Positions 49,038 to 57,693 of a stretch of 64,000 nucleotides of DNA are shown here, in pieces. The DNA is from Brucella pseudintermedia (GTDB lineage: Bacteria; Pseudomonadota; Alphaproteobacteria; Rhizobiales; Rhizobiaceae), in NCBI RefSeq assembly GCF_008932435.1, contig NZ_WBWE01000009.1, positions 124,001 through 188,000 of the forward strand, written 5' to 3'. Positions within the stretch are counted from its first letter, which is position 1, and every line of letters starts with the position of its first letter. Below the pieces are notes generated by a model. That model worked only from the letters and a program-made list of their open reading frames with translations, searched no databases and had not been told where the DNA came from. Made by a program: the position numbers and the translations under genes.

Positions 49038-49526
49038 TCACTTGCCAGATTTATCGTCGGGCCGGGCGGTATAATCTTCAGGATCGAGATCAATGACATG
49101 GTCCTGGCGCGGATTGTGGCCGGGGCGCTGCTGCCCGTAACCGTCCGAATAGCGTGCCGACGTGGCGACGACCATGCGGCCGCGCATGAATTTTTCCCAC
49201 ATGACATCGCGAATGAACGGAACGAACAGCAGAATGCCGATGGCGCTGCTCACAAAGCCGGGCACGATCAGCAGGATCGCCGCCAGAACCAGCATGGCGC
49301 CATGCACCACTTCGCGATCCGGAACGCGCCCGGCCGCAGTTTCGGTGCGAATGCGCTGCAAAAGCCCGATGCCCTGCACGCGCAGGAGGAAAAAGCCCAG
49401 CATCGCGCTCAGGATAACCAGGCCGAGGGTCGCGAAAACGCCGATCTTGCTGCCGACGATGACGAAACCGGCAATTTCGATGAAAGGCATCGCCAGCAGG
49501 ACGAGAGGGGCGAAAGAGGAGGACAC
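49038..49526 (-). CDS. FxsA family membrane protein
   Basis: Inner-membrane protein of 162 residues of the FxsA family, whose E. coli member suppresses phage T7 exclusion when overproduced. The sequence has the family start PLVLLAMPFIEIAGFVIVGSKIGVFATL and a second hydrophobic region, AMLVLAAILLIVPGFVSSAIGILLF, followed by a polar cytoplasmic tail. Native function is unknown. It diverges from the Tim44-like gene across a 321-bp repeat-bearing gap. Confidence 0.87.
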   Translation of the reverse strand: MSSSFAPLVLLAMPFIEIAGFVIVGSKIGVFATLGLVILSAMLGFFLLRVQGIGLLQRIRTETAAGRVPDREVVHGAMLVLAAILLIVPGFVSSAIGILLFVPFIRDVMWEKFMRGRMVVATSARYSDGYGQQRPGHNPRQDHVIDLDPEDYTARPDDKSGK

Positions 49527-49700
49527 GGAGGTTACGACCTTTGTTGTTTGGTTCCGGGGTTCAGTCTAGCCTGAATTGTAACTTTTTAAGGTTCGGAACG
49601 AAATTGAAACTGTCTGTCATGCAATATCAAATAGGTACGCATGATCGGGATTTGAATGATGACGTAAGCCGATCTATATGTATGAGATATAAATGGCAGC

Positions 49701-49745
49701 GTATCCCGAAAAATGCGAAGCGGTTTTCGGAAAAAGATGCGCGTA
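49701..49745. repeat. short palindromic repeat, variant of family A
   Basis: Core reads CCCGAAAAATGCGAAGCGG then TTTTCGGAAAAAGATGCGC, with CCGAAAA and TTTTCGG as inverted repeats and the shared GCGAAGCGGTTTT block found at 27640 and 29035. Confidence 0.6.
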
Positions 49746-49759
49746 AGGACAAATGGATA

Positions 49760-49797
49760 GAGCATTTCCAATGGTTCACTCAGAACGGGAAACGCTC
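49760..49797. repeat. short palindromic repeat beside the previous one
   Basis: AGAGCATTTCC at the left end and GGAAACGCTCT at the right end are inverted repeats with one mismatch around a 16-bp middle. The GCATTTCC end is shared with family A. The pair of elements lies about 50-100 bp upstream of the Tim44-like gene. Confidence 0.55.
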
Positions 49798-49847
49798 TGG
49801 GGATAGGAAAGGCGAAACGCCGGTTCCTTCAATTAGCGGCAGGCGGC

Positions 49848-50543
49848 ATGGAATTTTTTGATTTTGGCACGATATTCTTCTTCATCGCAGCGGTGATCAT
49901 CTTTCTCCAGCTGAGGAATGTTCTTGGCCGTCGTACCGGAAATGAAAAACCGCCCTTCGATCCGTACACGTCGGCACGCAGTGCCGATGTTGCACCAGCG
50001 AACAGCGAGACGGACAACGTCGTCTCCCTTCCGCGCCGGACGGGCGAAAAGGATTTTACCGCTATCGACAAGGCGGCTCCTCTTGGCACACCCGTTAATG
50101 ACGGCCTGCGCGCGATTTACGCTGCCGATTCGTCGTTCGATCCCGCCGGTTTCGTGGACGGCGTAAAGATCGCCTATGAAATGATTGTGATGTCCTTCGC
50201 TGACGGGGATCGCAAGGTTTTGAAAAACCTTCTTTCCAAGGATGTCTTCGAGGGCTTTGTTTCAGCGATCGACGAGCGCGAAGCCCGCGGCGAAAGCGTG
50301 CGTTCGTCCTTCGTCGGCATCGACAAGGCGGAAATCACCGGCGCCGAGATGAAGGGATCGGAAGCGCATGTGACGGTCAATATCGTCAGCCAGATGATTT
50401 CTTCCACCTATGACAAGGAAGGCAAGCTTATCGACGGCGATGCGGACAACGTGCTCGAAATCAAGGATTTGTGGACCTTTGCCCGCGATACCCGGTCGCG
50501 CGATCCGAACTGGAAGCTTGTAGCGACCGAAGCGGAAGATTAA
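49848..50543 (+). CDS. Tim44/TimA-like domain protein
   Basis: Membrane-anchored protein of 231 residues: an N-terminal hydrophobic helix (FGTIFFFIAAVIIFLQLRNVLGRRTG), a polar linker, and a C-terminal Tim44-like domain (about 95-230) with FVDGVKIAYEMIVMSFADGDRKVLKNLLSKDVFEGF in blocks. The mitochondrial relative Tim44 tethers the import motor; alphaproteobacterial TimA-type proteins are membrane-associated with unclear role. It precedes mltA with an intervening terminator. Assignment is by clear domain pattern. Confidence 0.9.
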   Translation: MEFFDFGTIFFFIAAVIIFLQLRNVLGRRTGNEKPPFDPYTSARSADVAPANSETDNVVSLPRRTGEKDFTAIDKAAPLGTPVNDGLRAIYAADSSFDPAGFVDGVKIAYEMIVMSFADGDRKVLKNLLSKDVFEGFVSAIDEREARGESVRSSFVGIDKAEITGAEMKGSEAHVTVNIVSQMISSTYDKEGKLIDGDADNVLEIKDLWTFARDTRSRDPNWKLVATEAED

Positions 50544-50561
50544 GAGAAAACATATGAATCG

Positions 50562-50590
50562 GGCCGCTGACCCCAGCGGCCTTTTTGTTT
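50562..50590 (+). terminator. terminator of the Tim44-like gene
   Basis: GGCCGCTG (50562-50569) pairs with CAGCGGCC (50574-50581) around a 4-nt loop, followed by TTTTTGTTT. It separates the Tim44-like gene from mltA by a few bases, so mltA may have its own start or depend on read-through. Confidence 0.85.
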
Positions 50591-50613
50591 GTGTATGATT
50601 GACGGATACGGCG

Positions 50614-51711
50614 ATGAACGGCTTGGCGAGGATTTTGCGCCCGGTGGCCTTTTCGGATTGTCCGGGCTGGGACCGGGACGATCAGTCTGCTGCATTCGCC
50701 GCATTTCGCCGTTCGGCCGATTACGCTGCCCGCCAAACCTACAAGAGCGGGAGTCTTGGCATCCGTTTCGGAGCGCTGGCGCCGATCTTTGCCGCCGCGC
50801 GCGCCCTCGACAATCCAGACCGGGCGGAAGCGCGGGGTTTTTTCGAACAGAATTTTCTCCCCTGCCGCATCGTTCCCGATCAGGGAAACGGCTTTGTGAC
50901 CGCATTCTATGAACCGGAGATCGAGGCCTCGCTTCAGGCGGACGACCAGTTCAAGGTGCCCTTCCTGCGCCAGCCGGACGACCTCGTGAAAGTCACGGAC
51001 GAAAACCGCCCGATGGGCCTCAATCCGTCCTTTGCCTTTGCGCGCCAGACGGAAAACGGTCTGGCGGAATATGACGACCGCCGAATGATCGAACGAGGCA
51101 GCCTTTCGGGCCGAGGGCTGGAAATCGCTTTCGTCGCCGACCGGGTCGATGCTTTTTTCGCGCATGTGCAGGGCGCGGCGCGCCTGAAACTGCGCGATGG
51201 CGGCTTGCTGCGCGTCACCTATGCGGCTAAATCCGGCCACCCGTTCACAGGCATTGGCCGCATTCTGGTCGCCAATGGCGAAATTCCGGCCTCGGAAATT
51301 TCCATGCAGACGATCCGCCGCTGGCTGGCCGGACATCCAGACCGGGCCGATGACCTCATCTGGCGGAACCGGTCCTATATTTTCTTCCGGGAAGCGCCGG
51401 TGGATGACCCAGACGCCGGTCCGATTGCCGCCGCAAAAGTTCCGCTGACCGCCGGGCGTTCGCTGGCCGTCGACAGATTGCTCCATACGTTCGGGACGCC
51501 GATCCACGTCAGCGCGCCGACTGTGACCGTCTTTGACGGCGAGCCTTTTGAACGGCTGATGATCGCGCAGGACACCGGTACGGCTATCGTCGGCCCTGCC
51601 CGGGGCGATCTTTTCGCCGGGTCGGGCGATGCGGCGGGCGAGATTGCGGGCGGCGTCAAGAACGATGCCGAATTTTACGCGCTGGTGCCGCGTACCCTGC
51701 TGGGGACTTAA
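50614..51711 (+). CDS. mltA: membrane-bound lytic murein transglycosylase A
   Basis: Lytic transglycosylase that cuts peptidoglycan between MurNAc and GlcNAc, forming 1,6-anhydro ends. The MltA domain and the C-terminal 3D domain are visible; the catalytic aspartate is in AQDTGTAIVGPARGDLFAG. ATG at 50614 gives 365 aa; TTG at 50599 is possible. No lipoprotein signal is apparent, unlike E. coli MltA, so export route is unclear; this is common in alphaproteobacterial annotations. Its stop abuts the start of the Smr gene. Confidence 0.88.
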   Translation: MNGLARILRPVAFSDCPGWDRDDQSAAFAAFRRSADYAARQTYKSGSLGIRFGALAPIFAAARALDNPDRAEARGFFEQNFLPCRIVPDQGNGFVTAFYEPEIEASLQADDQFKVPFLRQPDDLVKVTDENRPMGLNPSFAFARQTENGLAEYDDRRMIERGSLSGRGLEIAFVADRVDAFFAHVQGAARLKLRDGGLLRVTYAAKSGHPFTGIGRILVANGEIPASEISMQTIRRWLAGHPDRADDLIWRNRSYIFFREAPVDDPDAGPIAAAKVPLTAGRSLAVDRLLHTFGTPIHVSAPTVTVFDGEPFERLMIAQDTGTAIVGPARGDLFAGSGDAAGEIAGGVKNDAEFYALVPRTLLGT

Positions 51712-52326
51712 ATGGCGCGCGCGACCGACAAGCCGGAAAAGGACTATCTGCGGCCCGAAGACCGCATCTTATGGGAAACGGTCGCCAAGACCGCAAAGCC
51801 GCTGGTAAAGCCGAAGGCGAAACCGGACGCGCTTCCCGATTTCAAGACATTGATGGCGGAAGAAGAAAAGCGCCCGGCCAAGGCGAAGGTTCAGCCTGCG
51901 ATGGAGGCGAGCAAGCCGAAGAAGGGCTTGTCGGCGCTCGGCGAAATGCAGGTTCAGTCGCTCGACAAGCCGACACATCGAAAAATAGCGAAAGGCCGCG
52001 TCGATATTGAAGCCCGCATTGACCTCCATGGTCTTACGCAGGGCGAAGCGCACGGCCTGCTCTACGGATTTCTGGTCAGCGCCCATGCGCGCGGCCTGCG
52101 TCATGTCATGGTCATCACCGGCAAGGGCCGTTCGTTTGGCAGCGAAGGCATTTTGCGGCAGGCGGTGCCGCACTGGTTTTCCACGCCGCTGTTCAGGCTT
52201 CTGGTCAGCGCCTATGAGGATGCGGCGCGTCACCATGGCGGGCATGGCGCGCTTTATGTCAGGCTTCGCCGCCAGACCCAGAACACGGCACAGCAGATAT
52301 TGCCTGGAGGAAACAGGCTGCGATGA
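51712..52326 (+). CDS. Smr/MutS2 C-terminal-domain protein
   Basis: Smr-domain protein of 204 residues. The N-terminal half is basic and disordered-looking with many Lys/Pro/Ala residues. The Smr domain occupies about 95-190, with IDLHGLTQGEAHGLLYGFL and VMVITGKGR, motifs of the nicking-endonuclease-like fold, and HGGHGALYVRLRR at the end. The exact nucleic-acid target in bacteria is unknown. It starts directly after the mltA stop and overlaps the HTH gene by 4 bp (ATGA), so mltA-smr-HTH form an operon. Confidence 0.9.
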   Translation: MARATDKPEKDYLRPEDRILWETVAKTAKPLVKPKAKPDALPDFKTLMAEEEKRPAKAKVQPAMEASKPKKGLSALGEMQVQSLDKPTHRKIAKGRVDIEARIDLHGLTQGEAHGLLYGFLVSAHARGLRHVMVITGKGRSFGSEGILRQAVPHWFSTPLFRLLVSAYEDAARHHGGHGALYVRLRRQTQNTAQQILPGGNRLR

Positions 52327-52709
52327 CGCCATTTGGAATACGCTTGCGGGAATTACGGGAAGAACGTGGTGTGACGCAGAAGGATATGGCTGCGGCGCTC
52401 CGCGTTTCCCCGGCCTATCTGTCGGCGCTGGAACACGGACGGCGCGGCCAGCCGACCTGGGACCTGCTTCAGCGCATCATTACCTATTTCAACATTATCT
52501 GGGACGAGGCGGAAGAGTTGCAGAACCTTGCCGCCGTGTCGCATCCGCGTGTGGTGATCGATACATCGGGCCTGTCGCCGCACGCGACGGAGCTTGCCAA
52601 TCTTCTGGCGCGCAATATCCGCATCATAGATCGCGAAACGATCAAACACCTGAGCGAGGAAATCGAGGCGGCACGCAAGCGTCGCCGGGGAAACAGGCCA
52701 GCAGGTTGA
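52323..52709 (+). CDS. XRE-family helix-turn-helix regulator
   Basis: Small transcription factor of 128 residues. The N-terminal HTH (FGIRLRELREERGVTQKDMAAALRVSPAYLSALEHGRRGQPTWDLLQRI, in blocks, about residues 3-52) is a typical Cro/CI-type domain; the C-terminal helices may dimerise. Targets are unknown. Overlap with the Smr gene indicates co-expression with mltA and smr, suggesting a possible link to envelope control, but this is only inferred from position. Confidence 0.88.
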   Translation: MTPFGIRLRELREERGVTQKDMAAALRVSPAYLSALEHGRRGQPTWDLLQRIITYFNIIWDEAEELQNLAAVSHPRVVIDTSGLSPHATELANLLARNIRIIDRETIKHLSEEIEAARKRRRGNRPAG

Positions 52710-52751
52710 AGCGCTTCTCCGTCTGTCCAGGCTGGATGATCTTTGATTTAC

Positions 52752-53717
52752 TTAAAATAAGCCGCGCAATTCGTCCAATTTGGAATTGACCAGCCAGCCA
52801 TAGTAATTTTCCTGCGGCAGTAGGGGTTCCTGGCCGTCTGCCTTTCGCCTGGCGTTTTCGTTGGCCAGGGCCCGCGCGCGCGCTTCCGCGCCGCCGGTAT
52901 TGTAGAGCGTGGCGGTGAGGCCCGGATTCTTCGAAATGTCGAAATCGGCGATCTGTCGATAGGAGTTGATCGACTGTTTCAGCGTTGCCGCGATGTAGGG
53001 CAGCGTCAGGTCGGGGTCCATGATGGTCTTGTAGACGGCATTGCCGTCTTCGGCATTAAGCTTGGGTAGGCCGGAAACACGGTTCACCATGTCCGACATC
53101 TGCAAGGCCGTCAGCGGATTGATCTGACCAAGGCCGAATGTCTGGCCCGCATAGAAAGGCTGGAAGAACACCGCGCTGAAGCGGTTGTTGGGATAGGCGT
53201 TGCCGCCGACCGACTTGCCGCGGAAGCTTTTATTCCACACATTCTCGCGGCAGGACCACAGCGAATAGCTGTCCTTGTGCTTCAGGCAATCGGCAAATTC
53301 AGGCCGCTTGATGAACTGGCCGATGCTCTCGCCATCATAGCCGAAGCTGACTCCCTGATTCACATAGGACATGGCCTTGACGTAATAAGTCTGCAGCCGG
53401 TCATAGACGTCGACATTATAGGTGTGCTCGCCGACGATCGCGCCGACAATGTGGATGGGATCGATGCCGTAGGCTGCTGCCGTGGAACGGATCTTGGAGC
53501 GTAGCGCAGCATCCTTTTTCAGCAGACCGTAGATCTTCTGATATTTCTTCTCGTAAGTCGTGCTCAATTCACGCGTGCGCTTGGCGGATGCGCCGGGGAT
53601 CGGCGGCTGTTCCGCATTGCGATTGCCGGGTGGAACAAGGGTCGCCGCTTGCGCGCTCTGGCTGGCTACAATGAAGGCAAGGCAAAGGCCAGCAAAGCGG
53701 TTCAGTGATCTGGTCAT
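52752..53717 (-). CDS. DUF1402 family secreted protein
   Basis: Predicted periplasmic protein of 321 aa in the DUF1402 family, common in Rhizobiales and resembling lysozyme-like lytic transglycosylases in layout. A signal peptide (LNRFAGLCLAFIVASQSAQA) ends near residue 22. The body contains YGIDPIHIVGAIVGEHTYNVD, with a glutamate placed like a transglycosylase catalytic residue, and GQTFGLGQINPLTALQMS. ATG at 53717 is preferred since the frame from 53846 lacks a signal peptide. Enzyme activity is inferred, not shown. Confidence 0.8.
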   Translation of the reverse strand: MTRSLNRFAGLCLAFIVASQSAQAATLVPPGNRNAEQPPIPGASAKRTRELSTTYEKKYQKIYGLLKKDAALRSKIRSTAAAYGIDPIHIVGAIVGEHTYNVDVYDRLQTYYVKAMSYVNQGVSFGYDGESIGQFIKRPEFADCLKHKDSYSLWSCRENVWNKSFRGKSVGGNAYPNNRFSAVFFQPFYAGQTFGLGQINPLTALQMSDMVNRVSGLPKLNAEDGNAVYKTIMDPDLTLPYIAATLKQSINSYRQIADFDISKNPGLTATLYNTGGAEARARALANENARRKADGQEPLLPQENYYGWLVNSKLDELRGLF

Positions 53718-53771
53718 TGTGCGGAAACGGCCCCAATATGGTGAATATCTGGTAAATTTGCCGGAAAATAG

Positions 53772-53802
53772 AAAACCCCCCGATGCAAGTCGAGGGGTTT
53801 TT
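53772..53802 (-). terminator. terminator of hslU
   Basis: AAAACCCC on the left and GGGGTTTT on the right, with an inner CGA/TCG pair, form a stem about 60 bp after the hslU stop. On the minus strand a T-rich run follows. It also lies about 55 bp upstream of the DUF1402 start codon, so it separates the two genes. Confidence 0.75.
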
Positions 53803-53862
53803 GCGCAGTCGTTGAAAGTGGCCGGAAGCCGTGGCTTTACTGCCACTTAAATGCAAGCGCTT

Positions 53863-55167
53863 TTAGAGGATGAAGCGCGAAAGATCGGTATTCTTGGCAA
53901 GTCCGCCGATCTTGTCTTTCACATAGGCCGCATCAATTGTGAAGACCGCACCGGTCTTGTCGGGAGCGGTGAACGAGATTTCATCCAGAACCCGTTCCAT
54001 CACCGTTTGCAGGCGGCGCGCGCCGATGTTTTCAACCGTCGCATTCAGATCGACGGCGATATCGGCCAGAGCGTCGATGGCGTCATCGGTGATTTCGAGC
54101 TTCACCTCTTCCGTCGCCATCAAGGCGATATACTGCTTGATCAGGCTTGCTTCGGTCTCCGTCAGGATGCGACGGAAGTCCTCACGCGTCAGCGCGTTGA
54201 GTTCCACGCGGATCGGCAGGCGGCCCTGAAGCTCCGGCAGGAGATCGGACGGCTTGGAGACGTGGAACGCACCTGATGCGATGAACAGCACGTGGTCCGT
54301 CTTCACCGGCCCGTATTTGGTCGCGACCGTGGTGCCTTCAACCAGCGGCAGAAGATCGCGCTGCACGCCTTCCCGCGACACGCCCGCACCCATGCCGCCT
54401 TCCCTCGAGGCGATCTTGTCGATCTCGTCGATGAACACGATGCCCTCGTCTTCGGTGACGCGAAGCGCTTCCTGCACGATCTGGTCCTGATCCAGAAGCT
54501 TGTCGGATTCGTCGTTGATCAGGATCGGATAGGAATCCTTCACCGTTGTCTTGCGCGTCTTGGTGCGCCCGCCCATCGCCTTGCCCAGCATGTCGGACAG
54601 GTTCATGACGCCGATATTGGCGCCCGGCATACCCGGAATCTCGAAGCTCGGGCCGGAGCCGGTATCGGCGACCTCGATTTCGATTTCCTTGTCGTCGAGC
54701 TCGTTATTGCGCAGCTTCTTGCGGAAGCTGTCGCGGGTTGCGGGGCTTGCCGTCTTGCCGACTAGCGCATCCAGCACGCGTTCCTCTGCATTGAGATGCG
54801 CCTTGGCCTTCACGTCCTCGCGGCGCTTTTCGCGCACCAGCGTGATGGCAACCTCGACGAGGTCGCGGACGATCTGCTCGACGTCGCGGCCCACATAGCC
54901 GACTTCGGTGAACTTGGTCGCTTCCACCTTGACGAAAGGAGCACCGGCGAGCTTGGCGAGACGGCGGGAAATTTCCGTCTTGCCGACGCCGGTCGGTCCA
55001 ATCATCAGGATATTCTTCGGCATGACCTCCTCGCGCATCTGCCCTTCAAGCTGCTGGCGGCGCCAGCGATTGCGCAAGGCGATGGCGACGGCGCGCTTGG
55101 CGTCGTTCTGGCCGATGATGAAACGGTCGAGTTCGGAGACGATTTCACGGGGGGAGAAGTTACTCAT
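53863..55167 (-). CDS. hslU: ATP-dependent protease ATPase subunit HslU
   Basis: AAA+ unfoldase that feeds proteins into the HslV peptidase. The 434-residue sequence shows Walker A GPTGVGKT (57-64), the GYVGRD pore loop, the intermediate I domain, Walker [28 protein letters not shown] and the C-terminal tail DLSRFIL that inserts into HslV. It lies 3 bp after the DUF2585 gene, which in turn overlaps hslV. Confidence 0.97.
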   Translation of the reverse strand: MSNFSPREIVSELDRFIIGQNDAKRAVAIALRNRWRRQQLEGQMREEVMPKNILMIGPTGVGKTEISRRLAKLAGAPFVKVEATKFTEVGYVGRDVEQIVRDLVEVAITLVREKRREDVKAKAHLNAEERVLDALVGKTASPATRDSFRKKLRNNELDDKEIEIEVADTGSGPSFEIPGMPGANIGVMNLSDMLGKAMGGRTKTRKTTVKDSYPILINDESDKLLDQDQIVQEALRVTEDEGIVFIDEIDKIASREGGMGAGVSREGVQRDLLPLVEGTTVATKYGPVKTDHVLFIASGAFHVSKPSDLLPELQGRLPIRVELNALTREDFRRILTETEASLIKQYIALMATEEVKLEITDDAIDALADIAVDLNATVENIGARRLQTVMERVLDEISFTAPDKTGAVFTIDAAYVKDKIGGLAKNTDLSRFIL

Positions 55168-55170
55168 GTT

Positions 55171-55761
55171 TTATAACCCACTTTGCCACTGCTTGATGAA
55201 CTCGAACGGATGCAGCAGCATGATCACGTTGAGCGTAAGATTGTCGCGGATGACGATCAGCGCCAGAATTTCCATAAACAGCGCGATGGCGACGGTGATT
55301 TTGGTTGGCAGCCTGGCTGCGATCAGAAAGCCGAGCGCGGCGGCGAGCGTATCGGAAACCGAATTCACGATGCTGTCGCCGAAATAGTCCACCGAGGACG
55401 TATTGGCGCGATAGCGTTCGATGATGAAATTCGAATTCTCGACCAGTTCCCACAGGGCCTCTATGCCGACCGCAGCTGCAAGCCTCAGACCGAGCGGGGC
55501 TTTGGGTGAGATGACCGTGAACAGCCAGTAGAACAGAAAGCCATGGATGATATGCGACAGCGTATACCAGTCGGATATATGCTGCGAATTTTCGGTCATC
55601 AGCGAACCGGACCATAATTTTATGGTTCCGCATTCGCACATGGCAATCCGCCCGTCGAGATAGAGCCAGAAGGCTTGTACCGCGACTATGGCGAGAACGA
55701 TCAGGGCGCCCAGGCCCCAGCGTTGCGCATTCGGTTTTGAGGCCTGCGCCAGCGAGCTCAT
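55171..55761 (-). CDS. DUF2585 family membrane protein
   Basis: Predicted integral membrane protein of 196 residues with about five helices, belonging to DUF2585, an alphaproteobacterial family of unknown function. Characteristic segments include [38 protein letters not shown] in blocks and [30 protein letters not shown]. It sits between hslV (4-bp overlap) and hslU (3-bp gap). This tight packing inside the protease operon suggests co-expression, but no direct role in HslUV is known. Confidence 0.85.
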   Translation of the reverse strand: MSSLAQASKPNAQRWGLGALIVLAIVAVQAFWLYLDGRIAMCECGTIKLWSGSLMTENSQHISDWYTLSHIIHGFLFYWLFTVISPKAPLGLRLAAAVGIEALWELVENSNFIIERYRANTSSVDYFGDSIVNSVSDTLAAALGFLIAARLPTKITVAIALFMEILALIVIRDNLTLNVIMLLHPFEFIKQWQSGL

Positions 55762-56312
55762 TCTGCGTCCAGGCTTTCCACGAGGATATTGTGGTTGGTA
55801 TAGATGCAGATATCGGCGGCGATCTCCATCGCCTTGCGGGCGATTTCCTCGGCCGACTTGTCGGTGTCTATCAGCGCGCGGGCGGCGGCCAGCGCATAAT
55901 TGCCGCCCGAACCGATGGCCATAACGCCATGTTCGGGTTCAAGCACGTCGCCGGTGCCGGTCAGCGCCAGCGTCACCTTGCTGTCGGCAACCAGCATCAT
56001 GGCTTCCAGCTTGCGCAGGTAGCGGTCGGTGCGCCAGTCCTTGGCAAGTTCGACCGAGGCGCGCATCAACTGGTCGGGATATTGCTCCAGTTTGGCTTCA
56101 AGGCGTTCCAGCAGGGTGAAGGCGTCGGCGGTGGCCCCGGCAAAACCGGCAATCACATTGCCCTTGCCGATGCGGCGAACTTTGCGCGCATTGCCCTTCA
56201 TCACGGTATTGCCCAGCGAGACCTGTCCGTCACCGGCGATGACGACCTTGCCGCCCTTGCGCACAGTAACGATGGTCGTGCCGTAAATTGTCGTGGGATG
56301 ATGTTCGATCAT
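55758..56312 (-). CDS. hslV: ATP-dependent protease peptidase subunit HslV
   Basis: Proteasome-like threonine peptidase partnering HslU. The 184-residue product contains the catalytic N-terminal threonine after a short propeptide (T12 in GTTIVTVRK), then [25 protein letters not shown] and [14 protein letters not shown]. The start ATG at 56312 (MIEHHP) is chosen; the frame is open to 56369. It diverges from hisB across a 236-bp gap where no clear heat-shock promoter was found by eye. Confidence 0.96.
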   Translation of the reverse strand: MIEHHPTTIYGTTIVTVRKGGKVVIAGDGQVSLGNTVMKGNARKVRRIGKGNVIAGFAGATADAFTLLERLEAKLEQYPDQLMRASVELAKDWRTDRYLRKLEAMMLVADSKVTLALTGTGDVLEPEHGVMAIGSGGNYALAAARALIDTDKSAEEIARKAMEIAADICIYTNHNILVESLDAE

Positions 56313-56490
56313 GGATGCTCCTTTGGCGACACATGCAATCCCGGAAGGCAATTGCAGGTGCCCCTTCATCTGTTAGAGAAACAGGTTCGGCCAGCCGTCG
56401 GCGGATGAATCGTGCTTCGCTGAGAATATTTAAGAACGTGCGGACGAATTGCAAATGCCGAATTGCAGCTCGCGAAACCGGCAAAAGGAA

Positions 56491-56519
56491 TTGGCAAAGT
56501 GGGCAAGCTGTTCTAGAAC
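56491..56519 (+). promoter_or_regulatory. putative promoter of the his operon
   Basis: TTGGCA at 56491-56496 and TAGAAC at 56514-56519 are spaced by 17 bp and lie 30 bp before the hisB start codon. The boxes match the consensus at five and four of six positions. No leader-peptide attenuator with a run of His codons is visible. Confidence 0.4.
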
Positions 56520-56548
56520 CCCTCCAAGCTACAGGATGAGGAAAGCTT

Positions 56549-57157
56549 ATGACTGCTGAAAGCACCCGCAAGGCAAGCATCGAACGCTCCACGAAGGAAA
56601 CGAGCATTGCTGTTTCAGTCGATCTGGATGGCGTCGGCAAGTTCGACATCACCACTGGCGTGGGCTTCTTCGATCATATGCTGGAGCAGCTTTCCCGACA
56701 TTCGCTGATCGATATGCGCGTGATGGCCAAGGGCGATCTGCATATCGATGATCACCACACGGTCGAGGATACCGGCATTGCGCTCGGTCAGGCCATTGCC
56801 AAGGCCTTGGGCGAACGTCGCGGCATCGTGCGCTATGCCTCAATGGACCTCGCCATGGACGATACGCTGACCGGCGCGGCCGTCGACGTGTCGGGACGCG
56901 CCTTTCTGGTCTGGAACGTCAATTTCACCACGGCCAAGATCGGCACGTTCGACACCGAGCTGGTGCGTGAGTTCTTTCAGGCTTTCGCGATGAATGCTGG
57001 CATCACGCTGCATATCAACAATCATTACGGCGCCAACAACCACCATATTGCGGAGTCGATCTTCAAGGCGGTAGCCCGGGTTCTGCGCACGGCGCTGGAA
57101 ACCGATCCGCGCCAGAAGGATGCAATCCCCTCCACCAAGGGCTCGCTGAAAGGCTGA
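56549..57157 (+). CDS. hisB: imidazoleglycerol-phosphate dehydratase
   Basis: Sixth step of histidine synthesis, dehydrating imidazoleglycerol phosphate with Mn2+. The 202-residue sequence contains the metal-binding motifs [27 protein letters not shown] and [18 protein letters not shown]. It is the monofunctional form, without the HisN phosphatase domain of enterobacteria. A GAGGAAAGC box lies before ATG. First gene of hisB-(DUF2628)-hisH-hisA-hisF-hisE. Confidence 0.96.
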   Translation: MTAESTRKASIERSTKETSIAVSVDLDGVGKFDITTGVGFFDHMLEQLSRHSLIDMRVMAKGDLHIDDHHTVEDTGIALGQAIAKALGERRGIVRYASMDLAMDDTLTGAAVDVSGRAFLVWNVNFTTAKIGTFDTELVREFFQAFAMNAGITLHINNHYGANNHHIAESIFKAVARVLRTALETDPRQKDAIPSTKGSLKG

Positions 57158-57160
57158 GTG

Positions 57161-57691
57161 ATGGCGCAATTCGTCGTTCTTGAACCGGAAGATACTCAAG
57201 CAATTCCCGGAAAAGTGGGAACCGGTTTTCCGTCTGGAACTGCGATGCAAAAAAGCCTTGAGCAAACCGTGTTCGTGCGCGACGGATTCCATGTTCTGGG
57301 ACTGCTGTTGCCCTTCGTCTGGCTGCTGGCGCAGCGTCTGTGGTTCGAAGCCTTCGCTGTGTTGGGCGTCACGATCTTGCTTGGTCTCGTTGCGACCCAC
57401 TTCGGCATTAACGGCGCGGTGCCTCTTCTAACCCTGTTCATGTCGCTCTTCGTCGCGCTGGAAGGTGTCGACTGGAAGATCGCCAAGCTCAGGCGCCAGG
57501 GTTTTGTTGAAAAGGCGGTCATAGACGCGTCCGATCTGGAAGAAGCGGAAATCCGCTATTTCCACGGCCTCGAAGATGCGAGCCAGCCTGCCCCCGCCTG
57601 GACCACCGACTGGACTCAGGCACCCCCTCGTTCCACTTATTCCTCATTTGGCTCAACGATCGGATTCGTGGGTCATCGCGGAGAAAACTGA
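57161..57691 (+). CDS. DUF2628 membrane protein with embedded repeat
   Basis: Probable inner-membrane protein (176 aa from ATG at 57161, 3 bp after the hisB stop). It has the DUF2628 core [28 protein letters not shown] and a second hydrophobic region, [37 protein letters not shown], then an acidic, polar tail. Residues about 12-30 ([20 protein letters not shown]) are encoded by a short palindromic repeat of the kind found between genes elsewhere, so the repeat has been captured in frame. Function unknown; the position between hisB and hisH is common in relatives. Confidence 0.8.
   Translation: MAQFVVLEPEDTQAIPGKVGTGFPSGTAMQKSLEQTVFVRDGFHVLGLLLPFVWLLAQRLWFEAFAVLGVTILLGLVATHFGINGAVPLLTLFMSLFVALEGVDWKIAKLRRQGFVEKAVIDASDLEEAEIRYFHGLEDASQPAPAWTTDWTQAPPRSTYSSFGSTIGFVGHRGEN
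57200..57243 (+). repeat. short palindromic repeat inside the DUF2628 gene
   Basis: GCAATTCC and GGAACTGC (one mismatch) end a 44-bp unit with the core GGAAAAGTGGGAACCGGTTTTCC, itself an inverted repeat of GGAAAA and TTTTCC. The same AAAAGTGGGAACCGGTTTT core occurs at 62992-63036. Here the element is part of a protein-coding sequence. Confidence 0.8.
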
Positions 57692-57693
57692 AA

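Larger units (their letters stand above)
49527..49847. other. divergent intergenic region with two short repeats
   Basis: The 321-bp gap between fxsA-like and the Tim44-like gene holds two short palindromic elements (49701-49745 and 49760-49797) and the promoters of both genes, not individually identified. A 106-codon frame on the plus strand passes through the repeats and overlaps the next gene, so it is not accepted. Confidence 0.5.
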
